From Littorina saxatilis (lineage: Eukaryota > Mollusca > Gastropoda > Littorinimorpha > Littorinidae), in contig NC_090247.1 in the NCBI RefSeq assembly GCF_037325665.1, forward strand, positions 18,811,797-18,875,796: DNA of 64,000 nucleotides, read 5' to 3'. The translations under genes were made by a program, and so were the position numbers. Position 1 is the stretch's first letter, and each line of letters opens with the position of its first letter. Shown here in pieces: positions 19,872 to 30,819 of the stretch. Below the pieces are notes generated by a model, which was not told where the DNA came from, ran no database searches, and saw only the letters and a program-made list of their open reading frames with translations.

Positions 19872-22277
19872 ACGACTAGTGTCTGTGTGTCTGTCTGTGT
19901 ATCTGTCTGTGTATCTGTCTGTGCGCGATGCACGGCCAAAGTTCTGGATGGATCTGCTTCAAATTTGGTGGGCATATTCAGGTAGACCCGGGACACGACA
20001 CAACCTGGTCGATATTTCAACACGTGCTCTCAGCGCGCAGCGCGGAACCGATTTTGGTTCCACCTCAGCTATTTTGGTTCCACCTCAGCTACCCGGGCCC
20101 CCATACCGACACACCATAGCCGCTACACCACATCACAACGCCAAAGTTCTCGGTGGATCTTTTTCAAATTTGGACACCGTATTCAGCTACACCCCGGACA
20201 CAATATCATCGATGAGATATTTCAACACGTGCTCTCAGCGCGCAGCGCTGAACTCATTTTCGTTTTTGTGTTCATTTCACCATTATAAGTAACTCTTCCT
20301 TATCTTCTCCAGTGTTTGGCGTTTATCTCCCTTCCTTCGTGTGGCTTTCCCGTTCAGTTGTAAGTTACTACACTGCGCTGTCCACTGCGCTGAGCGTCTT
20401 CGGATATATTCCCGGCGTTCTGTTACTGTTACTATTTTTAGAAGGTCAACGCAGTGTACAGAACGTAAATTGGACCCGTAAATTATCCTCACTGTAAAAG
20501 TGCAAAGGTCGAATCAATTTATAGCCACGCGAAAAATACACTGTCATCTATCTCTCTATAGATACGGCTTCTCTGTGTTTTTGTGTGTGTGTGTGTGAGT
20601 GTGTGTGTCTCTATGTAAGCAACACCTGTGCATTGTTCAGTTCTGTTTGTGATGTGGTCTGGCGGCTTTTGTGTAATTTTATGTACGGCAGCGTTGGCTG
20701 CGCCTTTGTAATCCCAGATCTCAAAATCTCAAGGAAATATACTCTTAATAAAGACATCTCCATATTCTCAGCCGAGCTATTTGCCTTGCTCATGGCATGC
20801 ACTTTTATAAATGACCTCCCAGTCACACCGCGTGCGGTAGTTTTCTGCTCTGACTCGCGCTCTTCATTACAAGCTCTGCATCGAAACACATCAAATCGTG
20901 CAGAGCTACAAAGAGAAATCCTCTTTATATGTCACCAGTTAATCTCATCCGGCACATCCGTATCATTTCTCTGGGTCCCCTCTCACGTAGGGGTCCGGGG
21001 AAATGAACTGGCGGATGTCGCTGCCAAAGAAGCGGCAGAATATAGCCCAGCTAACACTAACATCGGCTACTCAGTAACCGAATTCTACAGTAAAATCCGT
21101 AAACTCATTCGAAGTCAGTACGTAACATCTCTGTCCTATCAACCCATTGATATGAACGATCTACACCCCGATCTCCCAACAAACCTCCTCACTATCTTCA
21201 GACGCCTCCGTGCCGGCGGCTGCCGCTTCCATATCTTTAACAAGTCCTGCCATTGTGGAGAACCCTATTCATTTCAACACATTTTCGCTCCATGCGCTAC
21301 AAATAGAATTACCTTTAAAACCTTATATGACCATATGCAGCTCCATGGTCTGAGTCCCCAGGATTATCTGCGCAGTAGCAGTTCTCTAGGCTGGTCACAC
21401 AGCTTGTTGCTGTGCCGACTGGTCAGGGACTCGGACATGGGGCTGTGGGTATAACTAAGCCCAGATTATCACATCAGCGTGTTTCAGTTTGAGGTCGAGT
21501 GGCTCCCGCCATCCCTCCTGATTCCAGCGACTACCTTCTAGACAACATATCCTCACCCAAGGCCCACTAGTCGCCAAACTGTACATATTGTTTTTATTAC
21601 CACGGCCTTCGTGGCTTACATCTTAATCCTTTTATTTGTAAAAAGTTTTGAGATTTATTGTTCGTGTTCCTCTTACTTGCTCATCTATTTGGTTTTATTG
21701 GTGATCCTGAAAGGTTCCACTTTTTAACTCGATTTGAAATAAAATAAAAATAATATTACAAGCCCGTTATTCAAGATATAGAATACAGACTTATAATTCT
21801 TACCAAGAAACATCTTAACTACTTTTCATTTTAACAAATTCCACAGAGCATTATCAACTCAACCCCACCCCCTGCCCTCCTCTCCTTATTTTTTGTTTCT
21901 TTCTTTCCTCTTTTTGAAAGCGGACAAACACTCAAGTCCTTAATGGCTCAAAACCGTAGGACTTTTAATATTAATTTTAACGTAATTTTATGTACTGGCC
22001 TTCCTTTAAAAGCCATAACCTGCTCAGTCCTGTTGGAGTGGAGTTCGCCTCCAAAGGTGATTAACACGGTTACATTCGTCGACAAGGATGGGACTCGATA
22101 TGGTCAGGAATGGCATTATGGCCACTGAATCATTTTCGTGCTGTTCCCATTCCACGAATCTGGGAGGGACCTAAGCTTGGCGGGTCCATTGTTCGGACCC
22201 GGCGAAGCCGGCGTACGGCTCTAAGTACTTCTTCCCGGCGAAGCCGGCTACCCGGCGAAGCGGGTATTCATTCTAGT
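19872..22277 (+). mobile_element. Second Helentron-like or MITE family, split by a LINE fragment, in the intron
   Basis: The left end CGACTAGTGTCTGTGTG leads into a GTCT-type microsatellite and GATCTGCTTCAAATTTGG, a block repeated at 20145-20175. The right end holds three copies of CCCGGCGAAGC and closes with TTCTAG. Overall it resembles families with a terminal microsatellite and a CGGCGAAGCCGG hairpin end. A LINE 3' part lies inside. Exact ends are estimates. Confidence 0.5.
20680..21757 (+). pseudogene. LINE 3' part with RNase H domain
   Basis: From about 20688 the frame reads a retroelement RNase H: ISIFSAELFALLMAC (Glu site), VVFCSDSRSSLQAL (Asp site), VSFLWVPSHVGVRGNELADV (His and Asp sites). 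A C-terminal CHCGEPYSFQHIFAPC zinc-like cluster and a 3' UTR ending AAATAAAATAAAAATAA follow. The first catalytic Asp (the TDGS motif) is missing because the copy is cut there; the preceding 35 codons are repeat sequence. I/Nimb-type LINEs carry such a domain. Different family from copies A-C. Confidence 0.8.
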
Positions 22278-22322
22278 TCATAAATATATTCATTCACTTC
22301 ACTGTGTTTCTTCTCCTTTCAG

Positions 22323-22543
22323 ACCTTGCAGGCAGCCGACAACTTTCCAAAATATGCCCGAGCGGAAGTTTGCACGACTACGCCATGTTTAGACATCCTC
22401 CAATCACAACAAACGTTACAGACGACGAAGGACAACGCCCGTGTCCGACACACCAGCTAAGAATTCGATTGGTCGCCAATGATACTGGCACAACACCCAA
22501 TCCGCAGCATCCTGCACCAAGAATTCCAAACAGGACGGCATAA
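22323..22543 (+). CDS. Hypothetical protein, coding exon 2 of 2
   Basis: Follows TTCTTCTCCTTTCAG, a strong acceptor, and runs 73 codons to TAA, starting DLAGSRQLSKICPSG and ending HPAPRIPNRTA. Residues 61-100 are hydrophilic and contain NVTDDEGQRPCPTHQLRIRL. The protein has two Cys and several N-x-S/T sites but no signal peptide, so secretion is not indicated. Poly(A) signal at 23002. Together with exon 1 it makes a compact gene whose 2.9 kb intron is mostly mobile DNA. Confidence 0.55.
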
Positions 22544-23001
22544 TGGACTCTGCATACATTTATCAGGGTGCAGATGGCAGGTTCTGATGCTTTAAAAAAT
22601 TGTACAGCAATTTACAGTTTTGACTACAAAAGCAGATGAAAGACCAAAGCACAACACACATGTGCCGCATTAACCTTGTCTCAAATGTTTTGTTTTAATA
22701 CAGTGAACTTGGTTAAGGACACTCACGCCCCCCCCCCCCCCCAGGATATCACCATGGAGATTGGTACTTTAGACAACATAACTAAGAATCTTAACACTTT
22801 CTACCCCACCTATGTTGACCAAGTTTGTTTTAGCCAAGACCAGCTGTGCTGCAGCAGGTCACTCAGAATTGTAGTGACTGTGTATCAACACGATGGAGTG
22901 CAGGCGTTAGATCGACGTTACAAGAAGCGACTGTGTGTACGGATATATATCTGTACCAGATCAGATAGAGCCATATGAGTACTGGGAGACATTTAGTTAA
23001 C

Positions 23002-23007
23002 AATAAA
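23002..23007 (+). promoter_or_regulatory. Poly(A) signal AATAAA of the 19298 gene
   Basis: AATAAA about 460 bp after the stop, followed by (TTGAC)n. Placement suits the 3' end of the upstream gene. Confidence 0.45.
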
Positions 23008-23559
23008 ATACTTGACTTGACTTGACTTGACATATAACCACAATTCTGAATTTACATTTCGTTCTTGTAAAGACGGAAAGATTTGGCTGAATTTTCCCGG
23101 TTTAATGCCCCTTAAAAGATAGATAAAACAAAATCCATAGACCTTTCGGGACAGTCACCAAATAAGTATTTAGTTGAAAGCGTCCCACACAGCATTTAAA
23201 AGATGCCTTTCCTCTCTTGTAAACGACAACAAAAGCCTCGGATATTATTGGGGAAAAATGTCCAAGCCTCTACATGGTATAATGGTATCCAGAAGCCTAT
23301 CATAATAGAAGCAGCTAAGTACTACAGTATTACCATCAGTCGACACGCGATCATACATATGCCCTTTGACCTTTCCTGGGGAATATCCATTACTAAAAAT
23401 AGAATACGGGATTGTGGGAAAGCTGTTCAATGGCACTCATGCACTATATTCGATTTTCAATACACGACTCAAAATCTTTGGGATAAATCAAAATGAAACA
23501 AACACAAGTATATAGAGTTAAGAAAACAGGAAAAAGTTGAAAACCGTTTGGAATGAAGC

Positions 23560-23700
23560 AAATGAATAAAATACAAGAATTACGAGTTAAAAAATAAATA
23601 AAATAAAAATAAGCGAATCGAACCCGGACCACAAAAGTAAGGACTACCGCACCGTCAATCGGGGACTCTACCGACTGAGCTATTTTGTCGCACTGTAGTC
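23560..23700 (-). mobile_element. tRNA-derived SINE, short
   Basis: Minus strand: A box TAGCTCAGTCGGTAGAG, then B box GGTTCGATTC about 45 bases on, then an A/T-rich tail. The stems of a real tRNA do not pair (ends GTGCGAC and CGCTTAT), so it is a SINE head. Confidence 0.6.
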
Positions 23701-24913
23701 GAGGAAGATTTTAACTTCAAATATTACACTTGAATTTTCGAGCGTGGCGACGACTCGGTGACTCGAGTTGTCTCTCCGTTCGTATTTGTATACTGTTCTC
23801 CATATCTCACTGTTCGGGGCTAGTTCAGTAACTGACCCGACGCTCCCGGTCACTTCGTATAAGTTTGGAAAGCAATATCAAGTTGCGATAATTTCAAGCG
23901 AGACCGACATTATTGATACGAAATGCATTGACCAATCGCCGAAACGGCGAAAGGCGCATGAAAGGATATCCCCAAAATCCCCTATTCTCGATGACATACT
24001 AAGGAGTTAGTTCGGGAGAACGACGATCTATAGACGGTTTATCATATAAAGGGAAACAAGTGGTTAAAAACGGGCGTCGATAGAGCCAATGAACAATGTT
24101 ATCTACTTGTAGTATTTCATCCACTTGTGTAGTATCCTATTACTTAGACACGCCAAAACGCTGCACCATGACATAGGCGTCAGGTCAGACAGTTCAGCAA
24201 CACATTCCCATTCTGCAGCTTGGTAAAACACATTTGTCTTTTCCTTTAAGTAAATCGTACAAAGTCTATATAAACGCTGATTTTATACCCCTGTAGTATA
24301 TGTCTTTCGTTGTGAAGTGCAAATGTGTTGGTGCACGTAGCCAAACCAACCGTTTACGTTTTTAATCGCTAAAACCATCCCTGACATATTGAGGTGAAAA
24401 AAGGAAAAACTTTATTGTCTTTGATGTTGTTGTCAGTGTCTGAGTGCATGTTGTACTAAATTCAGTAAGTACAAACCATTCCTTGAAGACTGAAAATTGA
24501 AAACGAACAACAAATCAGTACGTCAAATATATAGAACTGACAATTTCCGTTCTGGAGCTTTCTGACTTTTTTTCTCTCCAGGTAAAGGTAAAATTTAATC
24601 GGTCTTCGACGAATACACATTAACCATTTTTAAGTGTCCATGTTTGTATGTTGATAATACCACCTTTGACGGAAACAATGTAAAAAACACACACTATGAA
24701 GACAAGTAGCTGCTCAATACGCGAATTCTTTAGTAATTTAGAGAACTGTCGTTTCTGCGAGTATTGTTTAACTCCAACTGACTACTATTCAAAAAAAAAA
24801 AAAGTATTTAGTATGTACATGTTCTTTTATTCCATCAAGTAAGCCAGCAACGAGTCAAAGGAAGATTTGGTTGTGTAAATCTGTTTTTTTATGCTTTCAT
24901 GCCATGCCTTTTT
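23701..24913. other. Spacer without recognisable gene
   Basis: AT-rich. The 80-codon frame at 23768-24010 lacks domains and splice context and is not called. Confidence 0.55.
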
Positions 24914-24991
24914 ATATTTAGTCAAGTTTTGACTAAATATTTTAACATCGAGGGGGAATCGAAACGAGGGTGTGGTGTATGTGTGTGTGTC

Positions 24992-25037
<46 letters not shown>

Positions 25038-25808
25038 TGTGTGTGTAGAGCGATTCAGACTAAACTACTGGACCGATCTTTATGAAATTTGACATGAGAG
25101 TTCCTGGGTATGAAATCCCTGAACGTTTTTTTCATTTTTTTGATAAATGTCTTTGATGACGTCATATCCGGCTTTTCGTGAAAGTTAAGGCGGCACTGTC
25201 ACGCCCTCATTTTTCAACCAAATTGGTTGAAATTTTGGTCAAGTAATCTTCGACGAAGCCCGGACTTCGGTATTGCATTTCAGCTTGGTGGCTTAAAAAT
25301 TAATTAATGACTTTGGTCATTAAAAATCGGAAAATTGTAAAAAAAAAATAAAAATTTATAAAACGATCCAAATTTACGTTTATCTTATTCTCCATCATTT
25401 GCTGATTCCAAAAACATATAAATATGTTATATTCGGATTAAAAACAAGCTCTGAAAATTAAATATATAAAAATTATTATCAAAATTAAATTGTCCAAATC
25501 AATTTAAAAACACTTTCATCTTATTCCTTGTCGGTTCCTGATTCCAAAAACATATACATATGATATGTTTAGATTAAAAACACGCTCAGAAAGTTAAAAC
25601 GAAGAGAGGTACAGAAAAGCGTGCTATCCTTCTTAGCGCAACTACTACCCCGCTCTTCTTGTCAATTTCACTGCCTTTGCCATGAGCGGTGGACTGACGA
25701 TGCTACGAGTATACGGTCTTGCTGAAAAATGGCATTGCGTTCAGTTTCATTCTGTGAGTTCGACAGCTACTTGACTAAATATTGTATTTTCGCCTTACGC
25801 GACTTGTT
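24914..25808 (+). mobile_element. Helentron-like repeat, full copy
   Basis: Begins ATATTTAGTCAAG (one change from the family start) within a T run and ends at the TCGCCTTACGCGA hairpin and CTTGTT. Very similar to the copy at 42115, so probably a young subfamily. Confidence 0.9.
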
Positions 25809-27013
25809 GTACTTGCATACATAGTTCGTCTTTTGAAATCATAGATAAGTGTTTTGATTTGTTTGATAGAAGTGACACCCTTTTGATAAACTAATTAATT
25901 CATGTTGTTTGTCCAGTTTCTGTTTCCCTTTCTAACGTGTAAAATTAAGCGAGGATTTTTGTCTTCATGATCTTTGTGTGTGCACCCCTAAAATGCTTAC
26001 AAGTTTTGACACGATGCGAGTTCTGCTGGATCGTTCAAATTATCCTCATCAACCGTTCGGTTTAACTATTGAACAGTACCCTTCTAAGCCGACCAAGAGC
26101 GTTGAAATTTAAATGATTTAAGGAAAAATATACCCTCAACAGAACATCCACATTCGATAACGGTACACACATTTTTAAATTTAAAGGTCAGAGGTTTCTA
26201 GTCATACAATGAAAAATACGTTTAAAATACAACGAACAAATGACTTTCCTCTTACGGATACATTTGCACTTAATTCCTTATAATCAGACTGGGTAGGATT
26301 CTATTTAAAAACGGGAAGTTTCTGCAAGCAGAAGAATAAGAAAAGAAGTTTCTTGATCGACGTTTTAAAGAATTTCAAACACACAACCAATCACAAAACT
26401 AAAAAAAAAAAAATCAAAACACATTTTTCGAGAAAAAAAATTGTACGTTAGGAATAATTTTGATTGTTTAAAATGATTAGCGGATGCTTATTCCATACGA
26501 TAAGATGAGCCCTGTTTAAAAGTTTATGTTTTCTAACAATGAACGAACAGCTGTTTGTGCTTTGAATTTTGTTTATTTGATTATCTGAAACTTAACAGCA
26601 CTTGTTTTCATGTGTGTTTTTCTGTGTTAAAGCATTTATTGGTTTCATGAGCATTGCAGCTTAGTGTACGCTGCATTTATTGTAGTATTTATATCTTCGT
26701 GTTTAAAGGCTGCCATATTCGTAGCGTTCATTAATTACATGTGCCAATAATGTTATAAAACTGTACCTAAGGGGATATAATAACGATTGGCTGTAGCTTT
26801 CGAACACAGAAAAAATTATTTCAGTATTGCAAAGTGGTGTTGATAGTGTCGAATGTAAACAGAACAGTCTCAAAGTGAAAGTGGATGTTTTCCGGAAATT
26901 GCGCAGGCGGAAATATACGATCTCTCACAGGACATATTCGCAAGAATAAGGCCACAGGCTTCAGCTGACAAGCTACAAGTACATCTAATTTTCCAATACG
27001 CCTATGTACTCAC
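25809..27013. other. Spacer; probable intron of the minus-strand gene at 27.2 kb
   Basis: AT-rich, no domain-bearing ORF. It lies downstream of the donor at 27013, so it is likely intronic. No following exon could be recognised. Confidence 0.4.
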
Positions 27014-27258
27014 GTGTCCAGCAAAACTGTGTCGAGTTCAGTATTCCCTTTGTACTTGGTTCTCAATTGGAAGCGATGGGCCTCTGACGAAAACAATCTT
27101 TCTTTCAGCGCGACCCAGCGCTGGTGCTGCGTGGTGATGAAGCAAGGAGTCCACTTTCTCTTCTCAGCAGATTTAGTGGCCTTGACAGCTTTAGACAGGT
27201 TTACTTCTATCTTTTTTGCCATTGTACGCAACCGCGCTTTGACTGTCTCCGACGCCAT
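27014..27258 (-). CDS. Hypothetical protein, first coding exon
   Basis: ATG in an AAAGATGG context, then MASETVKARLRTMAKKIEVN through AEKRKWTPCFITTQHQRWVA to ELDTVLLDT, 81 codons plus two bases, ending at donor AC|GTGAGT. Lys/Arg-rich with an amphipathic start and no signal peptide. Not recognised. The next exon should lie below 27000 on the minus strand but is not found by eye. Codon use is ordinary and the exon lacks repeats, so it is probably a host gene. The in-frame Met-less extension before this ATG is taken as leader. Confidence 0.5.
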
Positions 27259-27272
27259 CTTTGGTTTACGAA

Positions 27273-27291
27273 ACGTCACGAAGTGACGTCA
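27273..27291. promoter_or_regulatory. CRE-like palindrome upstream of the 27.2 kb exon
   Basis: ACGTCAC-GAA-GTGACGTCA: an inverted repeat of ACGTCAC whose right half completes TGACGTCA, the full CREB/ATF consensus. It lies 15-33 bp upstream of the ATG, so it would be in the core promoter or leader. Confidence 0.45.
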
Positions 27292-27620
27292 ACGGTCTAA
27301 AAATAGCCCAAGTCCTGGAGAACTGTTGCTAAACAATGCAATAAAGAATTGATTATTTCTCGTAATTGGTAAGGACTTCAAAACTAAAACTTTGCAGGAA
27401 GCTTAATTTATACATCCCCGCAACTAATTAAATAGGACTATGTCAGCCTTTAAATAAGTTGCTTGATTTGTTTTGTTTTCTCATTTTGTTTTCTGTTTTT
27501 TTCGTGTGGTTTGTTTTTCCATTTAGCAAAATTAAAAATGGGGTTCATCTGTGCATGTCTTTGTTTTGAGTAATAAGAAGACAGAGCTTAGCGTTACAGT
27601 CGATGAATGGAACATAATAA

Positions 27621-27868
27621 TGTTGACTAACAATATTGTGATAGAAACACGTGAAAAACGGTAGTCAGTTTTCATGTGAAGCAGTAATAGGGCCAATTTC
27701 AATCTAAATGTACATCCTCATGCGTGTCAAGAATTGCTTCACATGAAAATTGACTAACAATATTGTGATACAAACACGTGAGAAACGGTAGTCAGTCAGT
27801 TTTCATGTGAAGCAATTCTTGACACGCATGAGGATGTAAATTTAGATTGAAATTGGCCCTATTACTGC
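27621..27868. repeat. Foldback with overlapping direct repeat
   Basis: GCAGTAATAGGGCCAATTTC... (27681-27745) returns inverted at 27798-27868. In addition, 27621-27682 and 27745-27812 are direct repeats (GACTAACAATATTGTGATA). The two patterns share the segment TTTTCATGTGAAGCA. Confidence 0.85.
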
Positions 27869-28374
27869 GAGTCACCTGATCAAATACTTGAAGTTTATTT
27901 TGCTACCACAGCGTTGGTATCTACACGGCACCTGTATGAAGAAAACGTTGACACGGAACACGTGCAACAGTTGTTTTTAAGTTTCCCGTTAAAAAAACCT
28001 TCCTTTCCATCTGTTTGCATGTTGGTACCCTTGGGAATCAGTTATTGTTTGCTTCAGTTCGTAAATTGTTTTTAATCGTTTAACTGATTCTTGTCTTCAA
28101 CCTGCCACTACCCAAAACGGCGTACACTTCTTTGTGGGTGTCCATCTGGCCTGGCGTGGACATCTCTCACAGCGATTCGTACATTTCCGATTACTGAATA
28201 TGACAGAAAAGAAACAGAGGATAACAGAAAAGAAGAAAATCAAGAAGCTACCCTAAATGTCGACACCCCCCTCACACACTCACTTTTATAGTTGTGCTTT
28301 ACGACTTTTTTCTGTTCTATCTTGCTCCTGTTTCTCTTCTATCGTCCTCCTTGTAATACTCGTAACAGATGAAT
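27869..28374. other. Spacer without recognisable gene
   Basis: No domain or splice pattern seen. Confidence 0.5.
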
Positions 28375-29118
28375 AGTTAGTTAACTGTTGCTTAATGGGT
28401 CCAGCGGACCATTTAGGACCCCACAAGTTTAACATTGCACAACTTTAAATTAAACCAATTTTAAAAAACAAAGTCAAAAAACAAAGTCAGGAACGTTACC
28501 CGAAGGGAACACAAAAGTCAATGAACTTTAAAATTCAAATCTTAAAATAAAGGCCAGACTCCCGTAAAAATCCAAAGAGAGCTGTAGAGCTGGTCTCTAT
28601 AAAAATCTGTTTCAAAATAGAGGAGTCAAAATACTTCACTCGCAAATCATATAAATCATTGCATTCAGTGAGGAAATGTATCACAGAAAAGCTATTATCA
28701 CAGGCCTCGCACCATGGTGCTTCATCTCTTTTGAGCAGGTGCACATGAGTCACATAAGTGTGACCAGTGTGCAACCTACCGGTATACAAAATACTCTCTT
28801 CTTTTCTATTTGAAGCTATGAAAGGCAAGGGCTTTGATAGCTCAGGACGTATCTTGTAGAGTTTATGTTCTTTGCAGGCAGACCAACGGTCTTGCCATAG
28901 TTTTACACTGTAAAAAAGGGTCTTTCGACGAAGGTCGGTGAAAGGGACTGATTGTTCAGGAAGCGGTGGAAGCGCCAACTCCAGAGCTCTTTTTACTGCC
29001 TTGTCAGCAATTTCGTTACCTTGTATGCCCGTATGACTGGGCGCCCACATAAAATGTATTTATAATCTTGCCTTCAGAAATAAGCTTTGTGTGAAGGTCG
29101 TGAATGTCGCTTCGCAGA
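28375..29118 (-). pseudogene. LINE 3' part (RNase H end), second I-like family
   Basis: Minus-strand frame 28535-29050: FMWAPSHTGIQGNEIADKAV is the end of RNase H (His and last Asp present). Then come LYTGRLHTGHTYVTHVHLLK and a Cys/His cluster (CEACDNSFSVIHFLTEC), ending SGLYFKI. The layout equals the tail of LINE copies A-C but at low identity. A frame disturbance lies just before the called ORF. The 3' UTR matches 14676-14935. The 5' side is cut where the LTR element begins. Confidence 0.8.
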
Positions 29119-29332
29119 TGTAGTGTCCTAGGCTTTTGCGCATCTTTGCGCAGGATCTAGATGTCCATCCGGGAACTTTACACGCGATGTCTGCACGAGG
29201 TCCAACGACTTCACACCACAACTCTGTGCCTTTCTATTTTGATATTAAACTGTTGAACTGGATCAGCCTCATGTTCACGTGTGCTTGTGCTGCTGTATGA
29301 ACTCTCTCGCACTCAACACCAATAACATTACA
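29119..29332 (+). repeat. 5' LTR
   Basis: Starts TG and ends CA; followed directly by CTGGCGACGAGTC, which fits a primer-binding site of the invertebrate Gypsy type. Near-identical to 36723-36936. Confidence 0.85.
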
Positions 29333-29408
29333 CTGGCGACGAGTCATTCCAGCGAGAAAAACAGTGAAAATAGATCGACACACAGGTAAGTGACGTCACG
29401 CTGTCATT

Positions 29409-30182
29409 GTGGTACGCCGTACATTCAGTTACAACGACGAAGCGGCAGTAAATCTAGACTTAAATATTGCTGCACCTGTCGACATGGCTACTGCTCTTCC
29501 AACTTTCGAGAAGTTTGTTGTCTTTTCATCCTCCACTGAACACACAGTGGGCCAAAGATGGAAGAAATGGCTGAAACGATTCGAAGTGTTGCTCACAGCA
29601 ATGAACATTACTGATGGTGCCAGAAAGCAAGCTCTACTGCTCCACTATGCTGGGGAGGAAGTCTTTGACATTTTTGAATCATTTTCGGCTGCACAGAAGG
29701 GAGAAGATGAGGGCAATGCTGATGATTCATACGCCAAAGTCAAGACATCTCTATCAACCTACTTTGAGCCAAAGAAGAATGTTGAGTTTGAGGTTTTCAA
29801 ATTTCGTCAGATGAAACAAGAACCTGGTGAAACTGTCGACAACTTTTGCACAAGACTCAGACTTCTTGCTGCAACTTGTGACTTCACCAACACAGATCGT
29901 GAACTCAAGAGTCAAATCTTGCAAGGCTGCACCTCAACACGCCTGCGCCGCCGAGGTCTGCGAGATGAAATGGAGTTAGAGAATCTTCTCAAGACAGCAA
30001 GATCACTTGAAATTTCTGACGTACAAGCAACAGAAATGGAAGCTGACGAGGCTGTGAATGCAGTCTACAGAAACAAGCACCCCCAGCAAGGCGGACGAAG
30101 AACATTCAAGTCGGTGACCCAGTTCTCGTCCGACAGCGCCCAGAAAACAAACTCTGCCCTCACTACTCTCCAACCCCCATGA
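29409..30182 (+). pseudogene. Gag-like frame of the LTR fossil
   Basis: 257 residues. WKKWLKRFEVLLTAMNI, LLHYAGEEVFDIFES and FKFRQMKQEPGETVDNFCTR are typical of Gypsy gag (retrotransposon gag family). Part of the broken element described above. Confidence 0.75.
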
Positions 30183-30184
30183 AA

Positions 30185-30445
30185 GTGACCTCACGCAAAG
30201 GGTCCATGGTCACTGCTGATGGAGGGGGTCGCAAGGTCACACGCAACTCCTCGTTCTTCAAGAAGGTCCCGTTGCAAATGCCTCCTCATGCAGAGCCGCC
30301 CGAAGTCAGTCCTGATGCAGAGCCGGAAGATGTAGAACCCACTGTGCCACAGTCTGATACCTGCCCACCTGAGTCACCGCCTGACTTGCCCAGAAGGTCG
30401 TCCAGGGTGCGGCGTCTGCCACAGTACTTGCAAGACTATGAATGA
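30185..30445 (+). pseudogene. Pol C-terminal-tail-like frame of the LTR fossil
   Basis: A Pro/Glu-rich stretch ending RRSSRVRRLPQYLQDYE, a sequence style seen at the end of many Gypsy pol proteins after integrase. It belongs to the same broken element. Confidence 0.55.
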
Positions 30446-30819
30446 CCTTTGCGGATTGAATTTTGCGAAATGACTTTTGCTTCATGTGTTAGTTTTAAAA
30501 TTTAAAGTTTGCATGCGTTTCTTTTATTTTAATTTCACTTCATCCTATCTCACCTAAGTGTCGGTCAGAGATGTATTACTTGTTTTTATTTTTCAGCTTT
30601 GCTTTCAACGGAGTTTTACAAATGTGTTTTTATTCAGAGGTTGGTTGGTTGGTTTTTGGGGTTTAATGTCTCTTCAGCAGATGCTAGCTGCTATTCGAGA
30701 CCGATGCAGTTATTTTCTTTTCCCTTCATATGGCAAGTTCTACGTTTCAGACTATTTACATTCAAATCTATCACTGTAAAAGAAGGTTCTAAAAATTAAT
30801 AATTTTCACTTCTGGTACT

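Noticed and set aside
20585-20687. N-terminal Cys-rich part of the RNase H frame
   Set aside because: Repeat sequence fused by chance to the truncated LINE frame.
23620-23700. tRNA gene
   Set aside because: A and B boxes are present but the acceptor stem does not pair and the spacing is wrong; called a SINE head.
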